Below are positions 44,307-53,761 of a stretch of DNA of 64,000 nt, piece after piece; positions within the stretch are counted from its first letter, which is position 1, and the number at the start of each line of letters is the position of its first letter. The DNA is from Candidatus Latescibacterota bacterium (GTDB taxonomy: Bacteria > JAAXHH01). The stretch lies in contig JAJEAN010000007.1 in the NCBI GenBank assembly GCA_022822725.1, forward strand, positions 2,243,045 through 2,307,044, written 5' to 3'. The notes beneath the pieces were generated by a model. It was not told the DNA's origin and did not search any database. It was given only the letters and a program-made list of their open reading frames with translations. Both the position numbers and the translations under genes were made by a program.

Positions 44307-46949
44307 ATGATCTCGATCCCCGTCGTGTTTACCCATGACACCGCGCGGAAGCCCATAGGCTGGCCCGTTACACGGGGCGTGCCCTTGCCTGCAGGTGCGG
44401 TGCGCGGGACAGAAGGCCTGGTCGTGCTGGATCCCGATGGCGTCGGCATTCCCGCCCAGTTCAGGGTGCTCAGCCGATGGCCGGACGAATCGGTGAAGTG
44501 GGTGCTTTTGGACTTCCAGGCAGATGGCGCATCATCGGGGAAAGCGGTCTATACGCTGACGGATGAAGGGACCGGGGCAGCGCGTGTGCGGGAGTCTCCG
44601 GCTGCTACCGTTCGAATCGAGGAAACAGAAACCGATCTTCACGTGGATACCGGCGCCTTGCGGCTTCGGGTTGGCCGTCATCAGTACGGCCTCTTTCATT
44701 CCGTGTCCCACTCGAGCGCAAGAAGTAGTGACGACGGGCAAAGCCCCCGCGCTTCGGACAACGGTACCGGCGGCGATGCCTGGGCACGCATCAGTGAAGG
44801 CGCCTCCGATGGAGCATTGAAACGCCGGCTCTACGGTCCGGCCGGTCTCTGCCGGGCCTCCCTGGCCGGTGATTCCTGTGTGGCGAGCGTCGAGGAGCAG
44901 GGACCTCTGCGCACCGTCATCCGGCTGGAAAGCGCACTCGAGGCCGACATCCCCATGCACCATTACGGCGGGTACAGGCCCCTGCGTTGTATTGCCCGGA
45001 TCCACGTTTACGCCGGCCACGCATTTGTCCGGGTGCTGCATACCTACGTGTTCACCTGCAATCCCCGGGAGGTCGAAATCCAGGACCTCGCCGTGGACAT
45101 CCCCATCCCTTTCTCCGGTTCCCTCACGAACTACAGCTACGGCCTGGGTGGCGTCCAGGCCGATGGATCAGGTGGCGTCCAGGCCGGCGGATTGTGCAAT
45201 GTCGATACCGGAACGCTCGAATTCGGCGAACGACTTCGCATCGCGCAGCAGAAAGACAACAAGGTGCGGGTACTCCGCGGCCGACCTGGAACTGAAAAGG
45301 TCATTGAGGAAGACGAAGCCTGCGAGGGTTGGGTGACGTTCGGCGACGGCACGTCGGGCGTAGGCGTTGCATGCCGGAACATGGCCGAAGAACACCCGAC
45401 AGCACTCGAAATCACCGGTGCCGGAGGGATGACCGTGTACGCGCGGCACGACCCGGACGGCGGCCGCCTCTCCCTTTCGAGATACACCGAAGACGTCGCC
45501 TGGCACGAGGGCGAAGGGATGTACGCCGACGGAACCGGCATAGCGAAGACCACAGAGTTCTACGTACACTACTTCATGGAAGATAAGCGAGCCGAGGCGA
45601 TTGAAACACTGCGATGCGCCCAGTCCCGGCCCCACGCATCGGTTTCCCCGGATTGGACCGCTCGATGCGAGGTCGCGGTTGGTCCGGGCGGTCAGACGCG
45701 TTCCGCGGAGAGGACCGGTACCGGTAGCGGGGTGGACCAACAGGACATGATCCGTGCCGCGGAGCGCATGCTGACGGGTTTTGCGGACTGGCTCGCGCGG
45801 AACATCCGGCTCGGCCGCTGGTACGGATACCTGGACTACGGCGATGTGCGGGCCACGTGGGACGTAGCGGAGGACGACTGGAAGTCCCAGGGCCGCTGGG
45901 GATGGTGCAACAGCGAGTGGGACCCGCGCCACGCGATCTGGATCCAGTACCGGCGCACGGGTGATCCACGCTATTTCGAGCTGGGGGAAGCCATGACCCG
46001 CCACTCGGTGGACGTGGATACGTGCCACTGGCATCCCTTCCGGCCCTACATGGTCGGGGGCTGTTACCGTCACGGGGTCGACCATTTCAGCGACGAGCCC
46101 TGTGCATCGCATACCTTCATAGATAACTGGGTCGACCACTACTATCTGACCGGCGACGGCAGGACCCTCGAAGTCCTGCGCGAAGCCGGCGCGTTCTTCC
46201 TTCGTTACCGGTGGACCGAGGATCCTGCCTTCAGTTTCAGCCTGCGGTCCATCGCCAATACCCTGCGCGGACTCCTCTACGTTTACGAAGTCACGGGTGA
46301 GGCACGCTACCTGCATCGAGCCGAGGAAGTGTATACCGTTGTCGCCCGCGGACAGAACGACGATGGGAGCTGGCACAAGCGCTTTCACGTCGCCACCCCC
46401 GACAGGCTGCCGAAACAGCTTCCCTACGGCATGGCGACGGAAGGCACCACCCTTGCCGTCGAAATGGGAACGGCCGCGCCGTTCACGGACAATGAATTCA
46501 TGTCGCTCGGCGGCACGTTCTCCCAACTGATCCGCGACCTGCCCTACGAGGAGCAGAAGGGCTACCAGACCCATTACCTCATGATCGGACTGGAGCTGAT
46601 GCACCGGATAACCGGACGAAAGGACGTAGCCGGGACCTACCTGCGCGGCGTGGACTGGTTCTGCGGCTATCCTGACATTTTCGCGTCCGATCGCCCGTTA
46701 CAGGAGCACTACGGCGGCATCCTGTGCCGGCACCTGGGCTACGCCTGCCGCCTGACCGGTGACAACCGTTACCTCGAAACCGGCATGAAGGTCCTGAAGC
46801 AACTCATCGAAGCCCAGAATTGGAGCGACGACCCGCGCAAGCGTGGATCCATCGACATGAATCCCACCTGCCTGAGCCTGTTGTTTTTTGGCGTGCCGGA
46901 TTTTCTTGCGGCACTGAAGGATCCGGTAGAGGCCCGGTGGACAGGATAA
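44307..46949 (+). CDS. PcRGLX/YetA-like exo-rhamnogalacturonan lyase family protein
   Basis: An 880-aa protein. The N-terminal RIFT-barrel-like domain is recognisable by GWPVTRGVPLPAGAV and the following FRVLSRWPDESVKWVLLDF; an (alpha/alpha)-barrel catalytic region follows, with conserved aromatic and acid residues (WGWCNSEWDPRHAIWIQY, ASHTFIDNWVDHYYLTGD). The family includes fungal exo-lyases that release disaccharides from rhamnogalacturonan I. GGAG six bases before ATG 44307; a TTG at 44253 is less likely. No secretion signal is visible, so the enzyme may act in the cytoplasm on imported oligosaccharides. Linker repeats GGVQADGS/GGVQAGG occur near residues 295-310. Confidence 0.78.
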   Translation: MISIPVVFTHDTARKPIGWPVTRGVPLPAGAVRGTEGLVVLDPDGVGIPAQFRVLSRWPDESVKWVLLDFQADGASSGKAVYTLTDEGTGAARVRESPAATVRIEETETDLHVDTGALRLRVGRHQYGLFHSVSHSSARSSDDGQSPRASDNGTGGDAWARISEGASDGALKRRLYGPAGLCRASLAGDSCVASVEEQGPLRTVIRLESALEADIPMHHYGGYRPLRCIARIHVYAGHAFVRVLHTYVFTCNPREVEIQDLAVDIPIPFSGSLTNYSYGLGGVQADGSGGVQAGGLCNVDTGTLEFGERLRIAQQKDNKVRVLRGRPGTEKVIEEDEACEGWVTFGDGTSGVGVACRNMAEEHPTALEITGAGGMTVYARHDPDGGRLSLSRYTEDVAWHEGEGMYADGTGIAKTTEFYVHYFMEDKRAEAIETLRCAQSRPHASVSPDWTARCEVAVGPGGQTRSAERTGTGSGVDQQDMIRAAERMLTGFADWLARNIRLGRWYGYLDYGDVRATWDVAEDDWKSQGRWGWCNSEWDPRHAIWIQYRRTGDPRYFELGEAMTRHSVDVDTCHWHPFRPYMVGGCYRHGVDHFSDEPCASHTFIDNWVDHYYLTGDGRTLEVLREAGAFFLRYRWTEDPAFSFSLRSIANTLRGLLYVYEVTGEARYLHRAEEVYTVVARGQNDDGSWHKRFHVATPDRLPKQLPYGMATEGTTLAVEMGTAAPFTDNEFMSLGGTFSQLIRDLPYEEQKGYQTHYLMIGLELMHRITGRKDVAGTYLRGVDWFCGYPDIFASDRPLQEHYGGILCRHLGYACRLTGDNRYLETGMKVLKQLIEAQNWSDDPRKRGSIDMNPTCLSLLFFGVPDFLAALKDPVEARWTG

Positions 46950-47056
46950 AGGATAGGGCTGACCGGGAGTTTGGGTTATCTTGATAGAAGAACTACCAGA
47001 GACACGACGACGGTGGGATAGTTCCACCCTCAGTAACGACTAAGGCGGGTAATGAC

Positions 47057-49471
47057 ATGCGCATTGTCCTGCTCCTGGCGGTCGCTGTAACTGCGCTCCC
47101 GCTGTACGGTCAGTCCAAGCTCCGGTCCGTCCCGCCGGATTCGTCGATTGGATCAGACGGTCCGTCATCCCTGCAAACCCCCCTGGAAACCGGCAAGTCC
47201 CTTTACCAACAGAATCGATTCGACGAAGCCCTGCCATTTCTCCGTCAGGCGGTGCGCGACGAGGGCAGGTCGGCGCAGGCCCGTTACTGGCTCGGCATGG
47301 CCTGGCTGGCCCTTGGAAACGACGACGAAGCGTTGAAGGCGTTCAGGCGGGCCACACAGCTGGACAGGCACTGGGCGCCCGGCCACGTCGGCATGGCCAT
47401 GGTATACATGCGCTTCCCCAACCGGAGGCTCGACGCCCGCAAGGCACTGCGGAATGCGATCAAGGCGGATCCCGATGACGCGGATATACATTACTTCCTG
47501 GGCATGACCTACATGGACCAGGTCAGGACGGGCAGGTTGATCGGCAGCGAAAGGGACGGGAGAAGGCACTTCCAGAAAACCGTGGAACTGAACCCCTCTC
47601 ATCCTGACGCCTACTTCCAGCTCGGCCGTTGCTACGACAGTCCACCTGAGCCGGAACACGAAAAAGCGATCGCGGCGTATATGTATCAGTACCGCGTCAA
47701 TCCGGATCACGACGAATCGTTGCTACGTTTCGCCGACGTGAATCATCGTTCCGAACGTTACGATTTCGGGGTCAAGCAACTCAGAGGGCTGATATGGCAA
47801 CTGGGTGAGGACGTGCCGGCCAGGGTCCGCACCATGCTGGCGCAATTCGAGGTGCTGTCCCTTGGAGCCGAACAGCAGTACGGGCAACTGCACGAAGCCC
47901 TGGAGGACTATGTCGCCCTGCTGGACGCCGATGAACGGGCGGTATACAGGGATCTGCGCCATGTCGCGCCGAAAGCGGAACTGCAGGCCTGGGAAGCGGC
48001 GACCGGGTCGGCACGCGAATCCCTGTGGCGCGCCTTCTGGAACGAGCGGGACTCGAATCCGGCTACGGTAGAAAACGAACGGCTGGTCGAGCACTACCGC
48101 CGTGTCATGTACGCCAGGGTTCATTTCTCCGGGGGGCAGCAACCCTACGACCGCCGCGGCGAGATTTACGTCCGATACGGGGCGCCTGACGACCGGCGCC
48201 GATTCGTGTTTCGCCAACATGAAGACCCGGACATCCCCCACATGCTTACCGGAAACCCGGCCGTGGACGCGATTCGCGAATGGAACCTGCTAACAGGCTA
48301 CAGGTTGCAGCTTCATGGCGGCGAGTCGCCATTCCCCCTGATGGAAGCCTTTCCGGTGGTAACCGCGGTGGAAGGCGCCTGGATCAACGCGCGGAGCGAG
48401 ATGGAGACCCAGCCCGGATACGTGGTGGAAAGCTGGGTATACGTCCCACACGACCTGGAACTGTTCTTCGTGGACACGTTGAAAAATGGGAAATTCGACT
48501 ATCCGCTGAAGACCGTCAACAACAACATCCGGGATATGGTCCGCCAGGACCGGTTCCACCCCCGTCAACGGGCAACCGAACTGATCGCCCGCAGTCCCGA
48601 GGTCTACACCCATGACTTCGGCGGTGAGCTCCTGGAGTTTGCCTTCGACGCGGTGTCCTTCAGGGGCGAAGGCGGATCTACCGAAGTGGATCTAACCTAC
48701 AGCATACCGACCTGGCAGTTCGGCGACATCACCGACGAAAAGGGGGACCGGACCTGGCTGAACAACCTGGTCGCCCTGCGCGATTCGGTGCAGACGCCGG
48801 CCCTTTCCCGCGCGTATAGATTCGGACCGATAGACCGGCCCGAACGGCAAGCGGGCAACCGGGAGCTTCAGGGAGCGGCCTTTACGCTGGCCGCTAATTT
48901 GGCTGCGCCACCGGGCGCGTTCACGATTGCCGTGGAAATGCGGGACGAAGCCACGAAGCGTATCGGGGTATACAAGAAACCGGTATCCTTCTCCGACTAC
49001 AGCGGCAGAGGCCTGCTCATCAGCGACCTCAAGCTGTCCACAGCCATAACGCCCGCCGCGAATCCCGGTCCCTTCGTGCGCGGGGGACTGAACGTCGTGC
49101 CCAATCCGGGGCGGCTATACCCGCGTGGACACCTGGTATACGTGTATTACGAGGTGTACAACCTGAAGATGGGCGAAGCTGGGGGCGAAGCCGGGGACGA
49201 AGCCGGCCGGACCTCTTACGAGACCCTCTACGAGATCACGCCGAAGGGCATGCCCGCCTTTCGAAACAGGAGGGCGAGAAGTCCCGGAGGCATGCAGACG
49301 GTCATGTCGTTCTTTGAAGGAGCAGGGCACGCGGATGAAGAGGCGGAATACACGGCCCTGGATACCACGGATCTCGAAGCCGGGGAGTACGTGCTCACCG
49401 TGACGCTGACCGACCGGCATGCGGACCGGCGCGTGTCCAAGTCCGTCAACTTCATGGTGGTGGAGCCGTAG
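47057..49471 (+). CDS. TPR and GWxTD-domain exported protein
   Basis: An 804-aa protein with a signal peptide (MRIVLLLAVAVTALPLYGQS). TPR-like repeats span residues 45-230 (SLYQQNRFDEALPFLRQA, LGNDDEALKAFRRATQLD, KAIAAYMYQYRVNPDHDE). The GWxTD domain, of unknown function, is recognisable near 325-385 (WRAFWNERDSNP followed by ARVHFSGGQQPYDRRGEIYVRYGAPD). The C-terminal part is beta-rich, with an acidic/Gly repeat GEAGGEAGDEAG near residue 700. GWxTD proteins occur mainly in Acidobacteriota, Bacteroidota and related diderms, which supports the lineage guess. Confidence 0.8.
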   Translation: MRIVLLLAVAVTALPLYGQSKLRSVPPDSSIGSDGPSSLQTPLETGKSLYQQNRFDEALPFLRQAVRDEGRSAQARYWLGMAWLALGNDDEALKAFRRATQLDRHWAPGHVGMAMVYMRFPNRRLDARKALRNAIKADPDDADIHYFLGMTYMDQVRTGRLIGSERDGRRHFQKTVELNPSHPDAYFQLGRCYDSPPEPEHEKAIAAYMYQYRVNPDHDESLLRFADVNHRSERYDFGVKQLRGLIWQLGEDVPARVRTMLAQFEVLSLGAEQQYGQLHEALEDYVALLDADERAVYRDLRHVAPKAELQAWEAATGSARESLWRAFWNERDSNPATVENERLVEHYRRVMYARVHFSGGQQPYDRRGEIYVRYGAPDDRRRFVFRQHEDPDIPHMLTGNPAVDAIREWNLLTGYRLQLHGGESPFPLMEAFPVVTAVEGAWINARSEMETQPGYVVESWVYVPHDLELFFVDTLKNGKFDYPLKTVNNNIRDMVRQDRFHPRQRATELIARSPEVYTHDFGGELLEFAFDAVSFRGEGGSTEVDLTYSIPTWQFGDITDEKGDRTWLNNLVALRDSVQTPALSRAYRFGPIDRPERQAGNRELQGAAFTLAANLAAPPGAFTIAVEMRDEATKRIGVYKKPVSFSDYSGRGLLISDLKLSTAITPAANPGPFVRGGLNVVPNPGRLYPRGHLVYVYYEVYNLKMGEAGGEAGDEAGRTSYETLYEITPKGMPAFRNRRARSPGGMQTVMSFFEGAGHADEEAEYTALDTTDLEAGEYVLTVTLTDRHADRRVSKSVNFMVVEP

Positions 49472-49565
49472 GCCGGTCTCGCTGCGATCCAGCTGAAACA
49501 GTGTCGAAGGAAGGACGGCGGCCCCAGGCGGCCCCAGGCCGCTCGGAAGCGTGACGGTCCGGCCC

Positions 49566-52250
49566 CTAACCCTGGATCAGGACGGTCTTCTCTTCACCCG
49601 CGGCCAGTTCAAGCATCGAATCGAACTCCGCCTCGCCCGAATCCCCCAGGCGCAGCCGCGACAGCCTGAGCGCTCCGTGAAGGACACTCAACTCGGCCTT
49701 CAGTCCTTCGCCGTTGCGCGACACCACGCATGTCCCCCACGCGTACCCGGTCGACCAGAAATACCGGCCCGGCCGGTCGGTCAGGGCCATGGTCTTCGTG
49801 ACCGCCGAGTAGTGAAAGCCGGTCAGGGCGAGGTGGGCGGCCCAGGCGGCCATGGCCCGGGCGTAGTGATGTCCGCACTCGGCCTCGTCGAAGGGATTGC
49901 GCCGCCGCCCGTCGTACCGGTTGCGGATGTCCCGGATGCAGGCCAGGCCTTCATCGACCATGCCTTCGTAGATCATGCCGATGGCCGCGGTGTACTCGAA
50001 ACCGGTCATGACCTCGGTGAAGTAGGAGAAGGGGTTGCCGGGGCGGTCCTTCGGATAGGAAGCCATGAGCAGCGCCGACTCGTCGCCGAGGACGTAGGAC
50101 CGCATGACGTTGGTGTGGCGCTGGAAGCCCTCCAGCCGGTTGTACGCCAGGATGCTCTCGTGCGACCTGCGGATGCTGCCGGCGTCCGCCAGGTATCCCA
50201 GGCCGCAGACATGGGCCATGTACTGGCCGACGAGCTGGTCCACCAGGCAGCCCGATCCGAGCTGATAGTCCGGGTTCGACAGGTCCTTAGGACCCATGCC
50301 GACGGTCAGTCCTTCCGCGATATCTTCCTCGCTTTGCGGCGGCCGGATCTCGTGTTCGTAGTAGTCCCCGTTAAACAGGTTCGCGTCGGTCCATGTGCTG
50401 CCGCGCTCGTACAGGTTCCTGCATTCCCCGGCGAAGGCGTCGTCCCCGAGGTAACGGGCCATCTCTTCCGCGGCGCGCAGCGCGCCCAGGTACCAGAACT
50501 CCATCTGGGGATTGGGTCCGAAGTACTCCACGTCCATGGTATTGTGCTGGCAGCCTTCCATGACGCCGTCGCGGTCGCCGTCCCACCCGCCGGGAATCCA
50601 GCAGAAGGCCAGGGACTTCTTCACATCGGGCCATAACGCCCGTAGCCGCTCGTCGTCCCCCGACAACTGCCAGTCGCGGTACATCTTCATGACGCAACCC
50701 ATCTGGCCGTCGGCCGCGGCGCGACTGAAGTTGCGGGCCCGCGCCAGGGGCAGCCAGACGCGAAAGCTCATCAGCCCGTTTTCGTCGGTGGCGTGGGCGA
50801 ATTCCACTTCGCGCATGGTCTGCGCCAGGCCGCCGAAGAGGAATGCCGTGGACTGCTCGTAATTCCAGACGTGGGTGCAGGAACCCAGGCAGCATCCCGC
50901 CGCGTCGTGGCATCCCTCCCAGCCGTAGAAGCGGCCGTCGGGCGTCTGGAAGCAGGTCTGGCTTCTGAGCGTGCTCAGGTTGAAAAGCGCCGCCTCCTTG
51001 ACCACCTCCGGCAGGTCCGAACCACAGAACGCCTCGACGAACCGGAGCGTGTCCTCTTCCAGGTTACCCAGGTCGGGCACGCACTGCTCCACCACGTCCC
51101 AGGCGTCTTCAAACCGCGTCGTATAGTAGTTTCCAATCCGGTCGCCCGTGTCGCGGCAGACATCTCCCCCATTGCAGCAGTCGCTTCCGTTATCGCAGCA
51201 GTCGCTTCCGTCGTCGCAGCAGTCGCCGCTGCCGGTGCCGTCGTCGCCACTGCCGGTGCCGCTGTCCTCGCAACATCCCTCACCTTCGTCGCAGCAGGCA
51301 TCTTCGTCGGCGGTCTCCGTATCGCCGCCCACCGTCAGGTCCTCCTTCGTCGCGGGCGTCCAGGTATAGCGGTTGGGGAAGTGCCAGGCCAGCACGAAGG
51401 TCACGCCGGACGTCTCCCCCGGCGCCAGGTCGATGCGTGCGGAAAGGGAGGCCATGGGCCGGTCGTTGTTGCCGGTTTCCCGGTCCGTAAGCACACCGCC
51501 GGCGCTGAACTCATCCCAGAAGTCGAGGAGCGGAGTGCCCCAGCCGGCCTCACGCCAGGCGGTGCGGTAGCTGACCGTCTCCGCCGTGGTCACCAGCGCC
51601 ATCGTGCCCCACTGCGCGGCCTCCCGGTCCACGCCCTTCGAGGCCATGAACAGCCCGCGATACCCGTCGCCGGCGCGGTAGCGGTTCCGGTTTTCGCTGC
51701 AGGCCCCGTCCGAGCCGTCCATGCCGATGAAATTGGGGATCGATCCGCATACGGCAGCCGAAACGGCATGGGCGGTCCGGTTGGTCAGCACGTACCGGAG
51801 GACTGCCACGGGCAGTCCGCTGCGGTCGGCGTCGCAGGGGATGAGGGGATTGAACGCCTCCAGCCGCACGTCGACCGGCACGCCATCATCGGACAGATGG
51901 ACCCGGCCGAAGGGGTAGGCCGCGTCGAAGGCGCACCGGGCGAAGCGGGGCAGGCCGTGATTGGCCGCGGGGCTTCCGCTCGCGCCTTCGTATTCGAAGT
52001 ACTCGAGGGGGCCTTCGAGCAGGCGTGTCACGGCCTCGCCGCCCTCGGGCCGGGCGTACAGTACGAACGAAGGGGGACACCGGTTGTCCCGGCCGGGTAT
52101 GAAGCCCTTGGCCGGGCGATTCATCAGCTCCCAGTCCCGAAGGTCGCCCCTCCCGCCCAGGGAAACCGTACCTGTGCCGATGCCGCCCAGGGGAAGGGCG
52201 ATGCGCGCGAGATGGTCCTGGTCGTAATGTTGCAGTACGGGCCACGTCAT
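49566..52250 (-). CDS. GH116-family glycoside hydrolase with Cys/Asp-rich insertion
   Basis: An 894-aa enzyme of the GBA2-type family GH116 (beta-glucosidase/xylosidase and related). LGGIGTGTVSLGGRGDLRDW (N-terminal domain), GCCLGSCTHVWNYEQS with candidate nucleophile E465, and QHNTMDVEYFGPN with candidate acid/base D573, identify the family. Start at 52250: AAGGGA is nine bases upstream; the open frame reaches back to 53426, but there it is antisense to the symporter gene. A 50-residue insert at about 315-365 consists of Cys, Asp, Gly, Ser (CCDEGEGCCEDSG and so on) and is not part of any GH116 that I know. No signal peptide. Confidence 0.83.
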   Translation of the reverse strand: MTWPVLQHYDQDHLARIALPLGGIGTGTVSLGGRGDLRDWELMNRPAKGFIPGRDNRCPPSFVLYARPEGGEAVTRLLEGPLEYFEYEGASGSPAANHGLPRFARCAFDAAYPFGRVHLSDDGVPVDVRLEAFNPLIPCDADRSGLPVAVLRYVLTNRTAHAVSAAVCGSIPNFIGMDGSDGACSENRNRYRAGDGYRGLFMASKGVDREAAQWGTMALVTTAETVSYRTAWREAGWGTPLLDFWDEFSAGGVLTDRETGNNDRPMASLSARIDLAPGETSGVTFVLAWHFPNRYTWTPATKEDLTVGGDTETADEDACCDEGEGCCEDSGTGSGDDGTGSGDCCDDGSDCCDNGSDCCNGGDVCRDTGDRIGNYYTTRFEDAWDVVEQCVPDLGNLEEDTLRFVEAFCGSDLPEVVKEAALFNLSTLRSQTCFQTPDGRFYGWEGCHDAAGCCLGSCTHVWNYEQSTAFLFGGLAQTMREVEFAHATDENGLMSFRVWLPLARARNFSRAAADGQMGCVMKMYRDWQLSGDDERLRALWPDVKKSLAFCWIPGGWDGDRDGVMEGCQHNTMDVEYFGPNPQMEFWYLGALRAAEEMARYLGDDAFAGECRNLYERGSTWTDANLFNGDYYEHEIRPPQSEEDIAEGLTVGMGPKDLSNPDYQLGSGCLVDQLVGQYMAHVCGLGYLADAGSIRRSHESILAYNRLEGFQRHTNVMRSYVLGDESALLMASYPKDRPGNPFSYFTEVMTGFEYTAAIGMIYEGMVDEGLACIRDIRNRYDGRRRNPFDEAECGHHYARAMAAWAAHLALTGFHYSAVTKTMALTDRPGRYFWSTGYAWGTCVVSRNGEGLKAELSVLHGALRLSRLRLGDSGEAEFDSMLELAAGEEKTVLIQG

Positions 52251-52354
52251 GGGTATTCGTCCCTTCTGATCGTGTGGTCTGAACTTACTTTCTGAACGCG
52301 TCCGTGGAGCCGGAGCGTGAGTCCGGAAGTCGTATCGTCTTAATGGCTGCCCGG

Positions 52355-53722
52355 CTACCCCGATCCCAGTTGAAAGCGTTTCCGGTAGTCCCGCATCGCC
52401 GCCATCACCCTGGGCGACAGCAGCAGGGCCGAGAGCATGGTGGGGATGGCCATCAGGGCGAACGCGCCGTCGATCATGCTGATGGCGGCATCCAGCGAAG
52501 CGACCGAGGCGGCGATGACGCAGCCTACGTAGAAGTAGTTGTACAGAAACTGCCACCGGGCCCCGACCAGGAAGCCAAGACACTTCGTTCCGTAATAGGA
52601 ATAGGTGAATATCGTGCTGGTGCTGAAGAAGAGCACGCATACGATCAGCATGTAGGAACCGAAGCCCGGCATGGCGGATTCGAAGGCGTTCGCCGTCAGC
52701 GTCACGCCGTTGTCGGAGGTCGTCTGCCATACCCCGGTCATCATGATCACCAGGGCCGTGCAGGTACACACGATCATCGTGTCGATGACGGGCTCCAACA
52801 TGGCCACCAGGCCCTCGCGCGTCGGTTCCCGTGTCTTCGTCGCACCGTGGACGAGGGATTCGGTGCCGATGCCCGCTTCGTTCGAGAAGGCGGCGCGGCG
52901 CACGCCGGTTATGATGACGGCACCCACGGCGCCGCCTGCCGCGGCTTCTCCGGAGAAGGCGTCGGTGACGATCAGCAAGAGGTACCGCGGCACGTCCCCG
53001 AAGTTCGCCGCGATGATCCACAGGGCGCAGAACATGTACAGGATCACCATGGCCGGGACGACGCGGGAGGCGACGTCGGCGATCCGGGTGATGCCGCCGA
53101 ATATGACGGTGCCGACGAGCAGCACCAGCACGACGCCGGCCGTGAGATCGAACCAGAAATGATCTTCGCCGACCACGCCCATGGGCACGAAGATCACGTC
53201 GCGCATGATCTGCACGAGCTGGTTGACCTGGAAAAGCGGCAGGCATCCGATCACCGCGACGACGGCGAAGAAAACGGCCAGGGGTTTCCACTTGCGGCCG
53301 AGACCCTCCAGCACGACGTACATCGGTCCGCCCTGCGTCTTGCCGGCGCTGTCCTGGCCCCGGTACATGATGGCCAGGGAGCAGGTGAAGAACTTGGTCG
53401 CGATGCCGACGAGGGCGCTGACCCACATCCAGAACATGGCGCCGGGCCCGCCGACCGCGATGGCGACAGCCACGCCGGAGATGTTGCCCATCCCGATGGT
53501 GGCCGCGAGGGCGCTGACCAGCGCCTGGAAATGCGTGATGTCGCCGGGTTCATTAGGGTCGTCATACTTCCCGCGGATGATTTCGACGGAATGCCTGAAA
53601 TGCCTGAGCGGCATGAATCGGGAATAAAGCAGAAGAAACAGGCCGCCGCCGATCAGCAGGTACAGCAGGTACGACCAGGCGGTATCGGCGAAGAAGACGA
53701 TACCGCGTTCCACCAGTTCCAT
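52355..53722 (-). CDS. Alanine/glycine:cation symporter (AGCS family)
   Basis: A 455-aa transporter. The AGCS signature is present in ALAATIGMGNISGVAVAI and the following GGPGAMFWMWVSALVG; GVRRAAFSNEAGIGTES is the second conserved block. About 11 transmembrane helices. Imports Ala or Gly with Na+ or H+. AGGAG seven bases before the ATG. Lies just upstream of the GH116 gene on the same strand, with 104 bp between. Confidence 0.9.
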   Translation of the reverse strand: MELVERGIVFFADTAWSYLLYLLIGGGLFLLLYSRFMPLRHFRHSVEIIRGKYDDPNEPGDITHFQALVSALAATIGMGNISGVAVAIAVGGPGAMFWMWVSALVGIATKFFTCSLAIMYRGQDSAGKTQGGPMYVVLEGLGRKWKPLAVFFAVVAVIGCLPLFQVNQLVQIMRDVIFVPMGVVGEDHFWFDLTAGVVLVLLVGTVIFGGITRIADVASRVVPAMVILYMFCALWIIAANFGDVPRYLLLIVTDAFSGEAAAGGAVGAVIITGVRRAAFSNEAGIGTESLVHGATKTREPTREGLVAMLEPVIDTMIVCTCTALVIMMTGVWQTTSDNGVTLTANAFESAMPGFGSYMLIVCVLFFSTSTIFTYSYYGTKCLGFLVGARWQFLYNYFYVGCVIAASVASLDAAISMIDGAFALMAIPTMLSALLLSPRVMAAMRDYRKRFQLGSG

Positions 53723-53761
53723 GGTAAGACTCCTGCGTGAAGATGCGGCTGTAATACCCGG

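Noticed and set aside
52251-53426. Upstream extension of the GH116 frame
   Set aside because: Overlaps the symporter gene in another frame and has Arg/His-rich shadow composition; the Shine-Dalgarno-backed start is at 52250.
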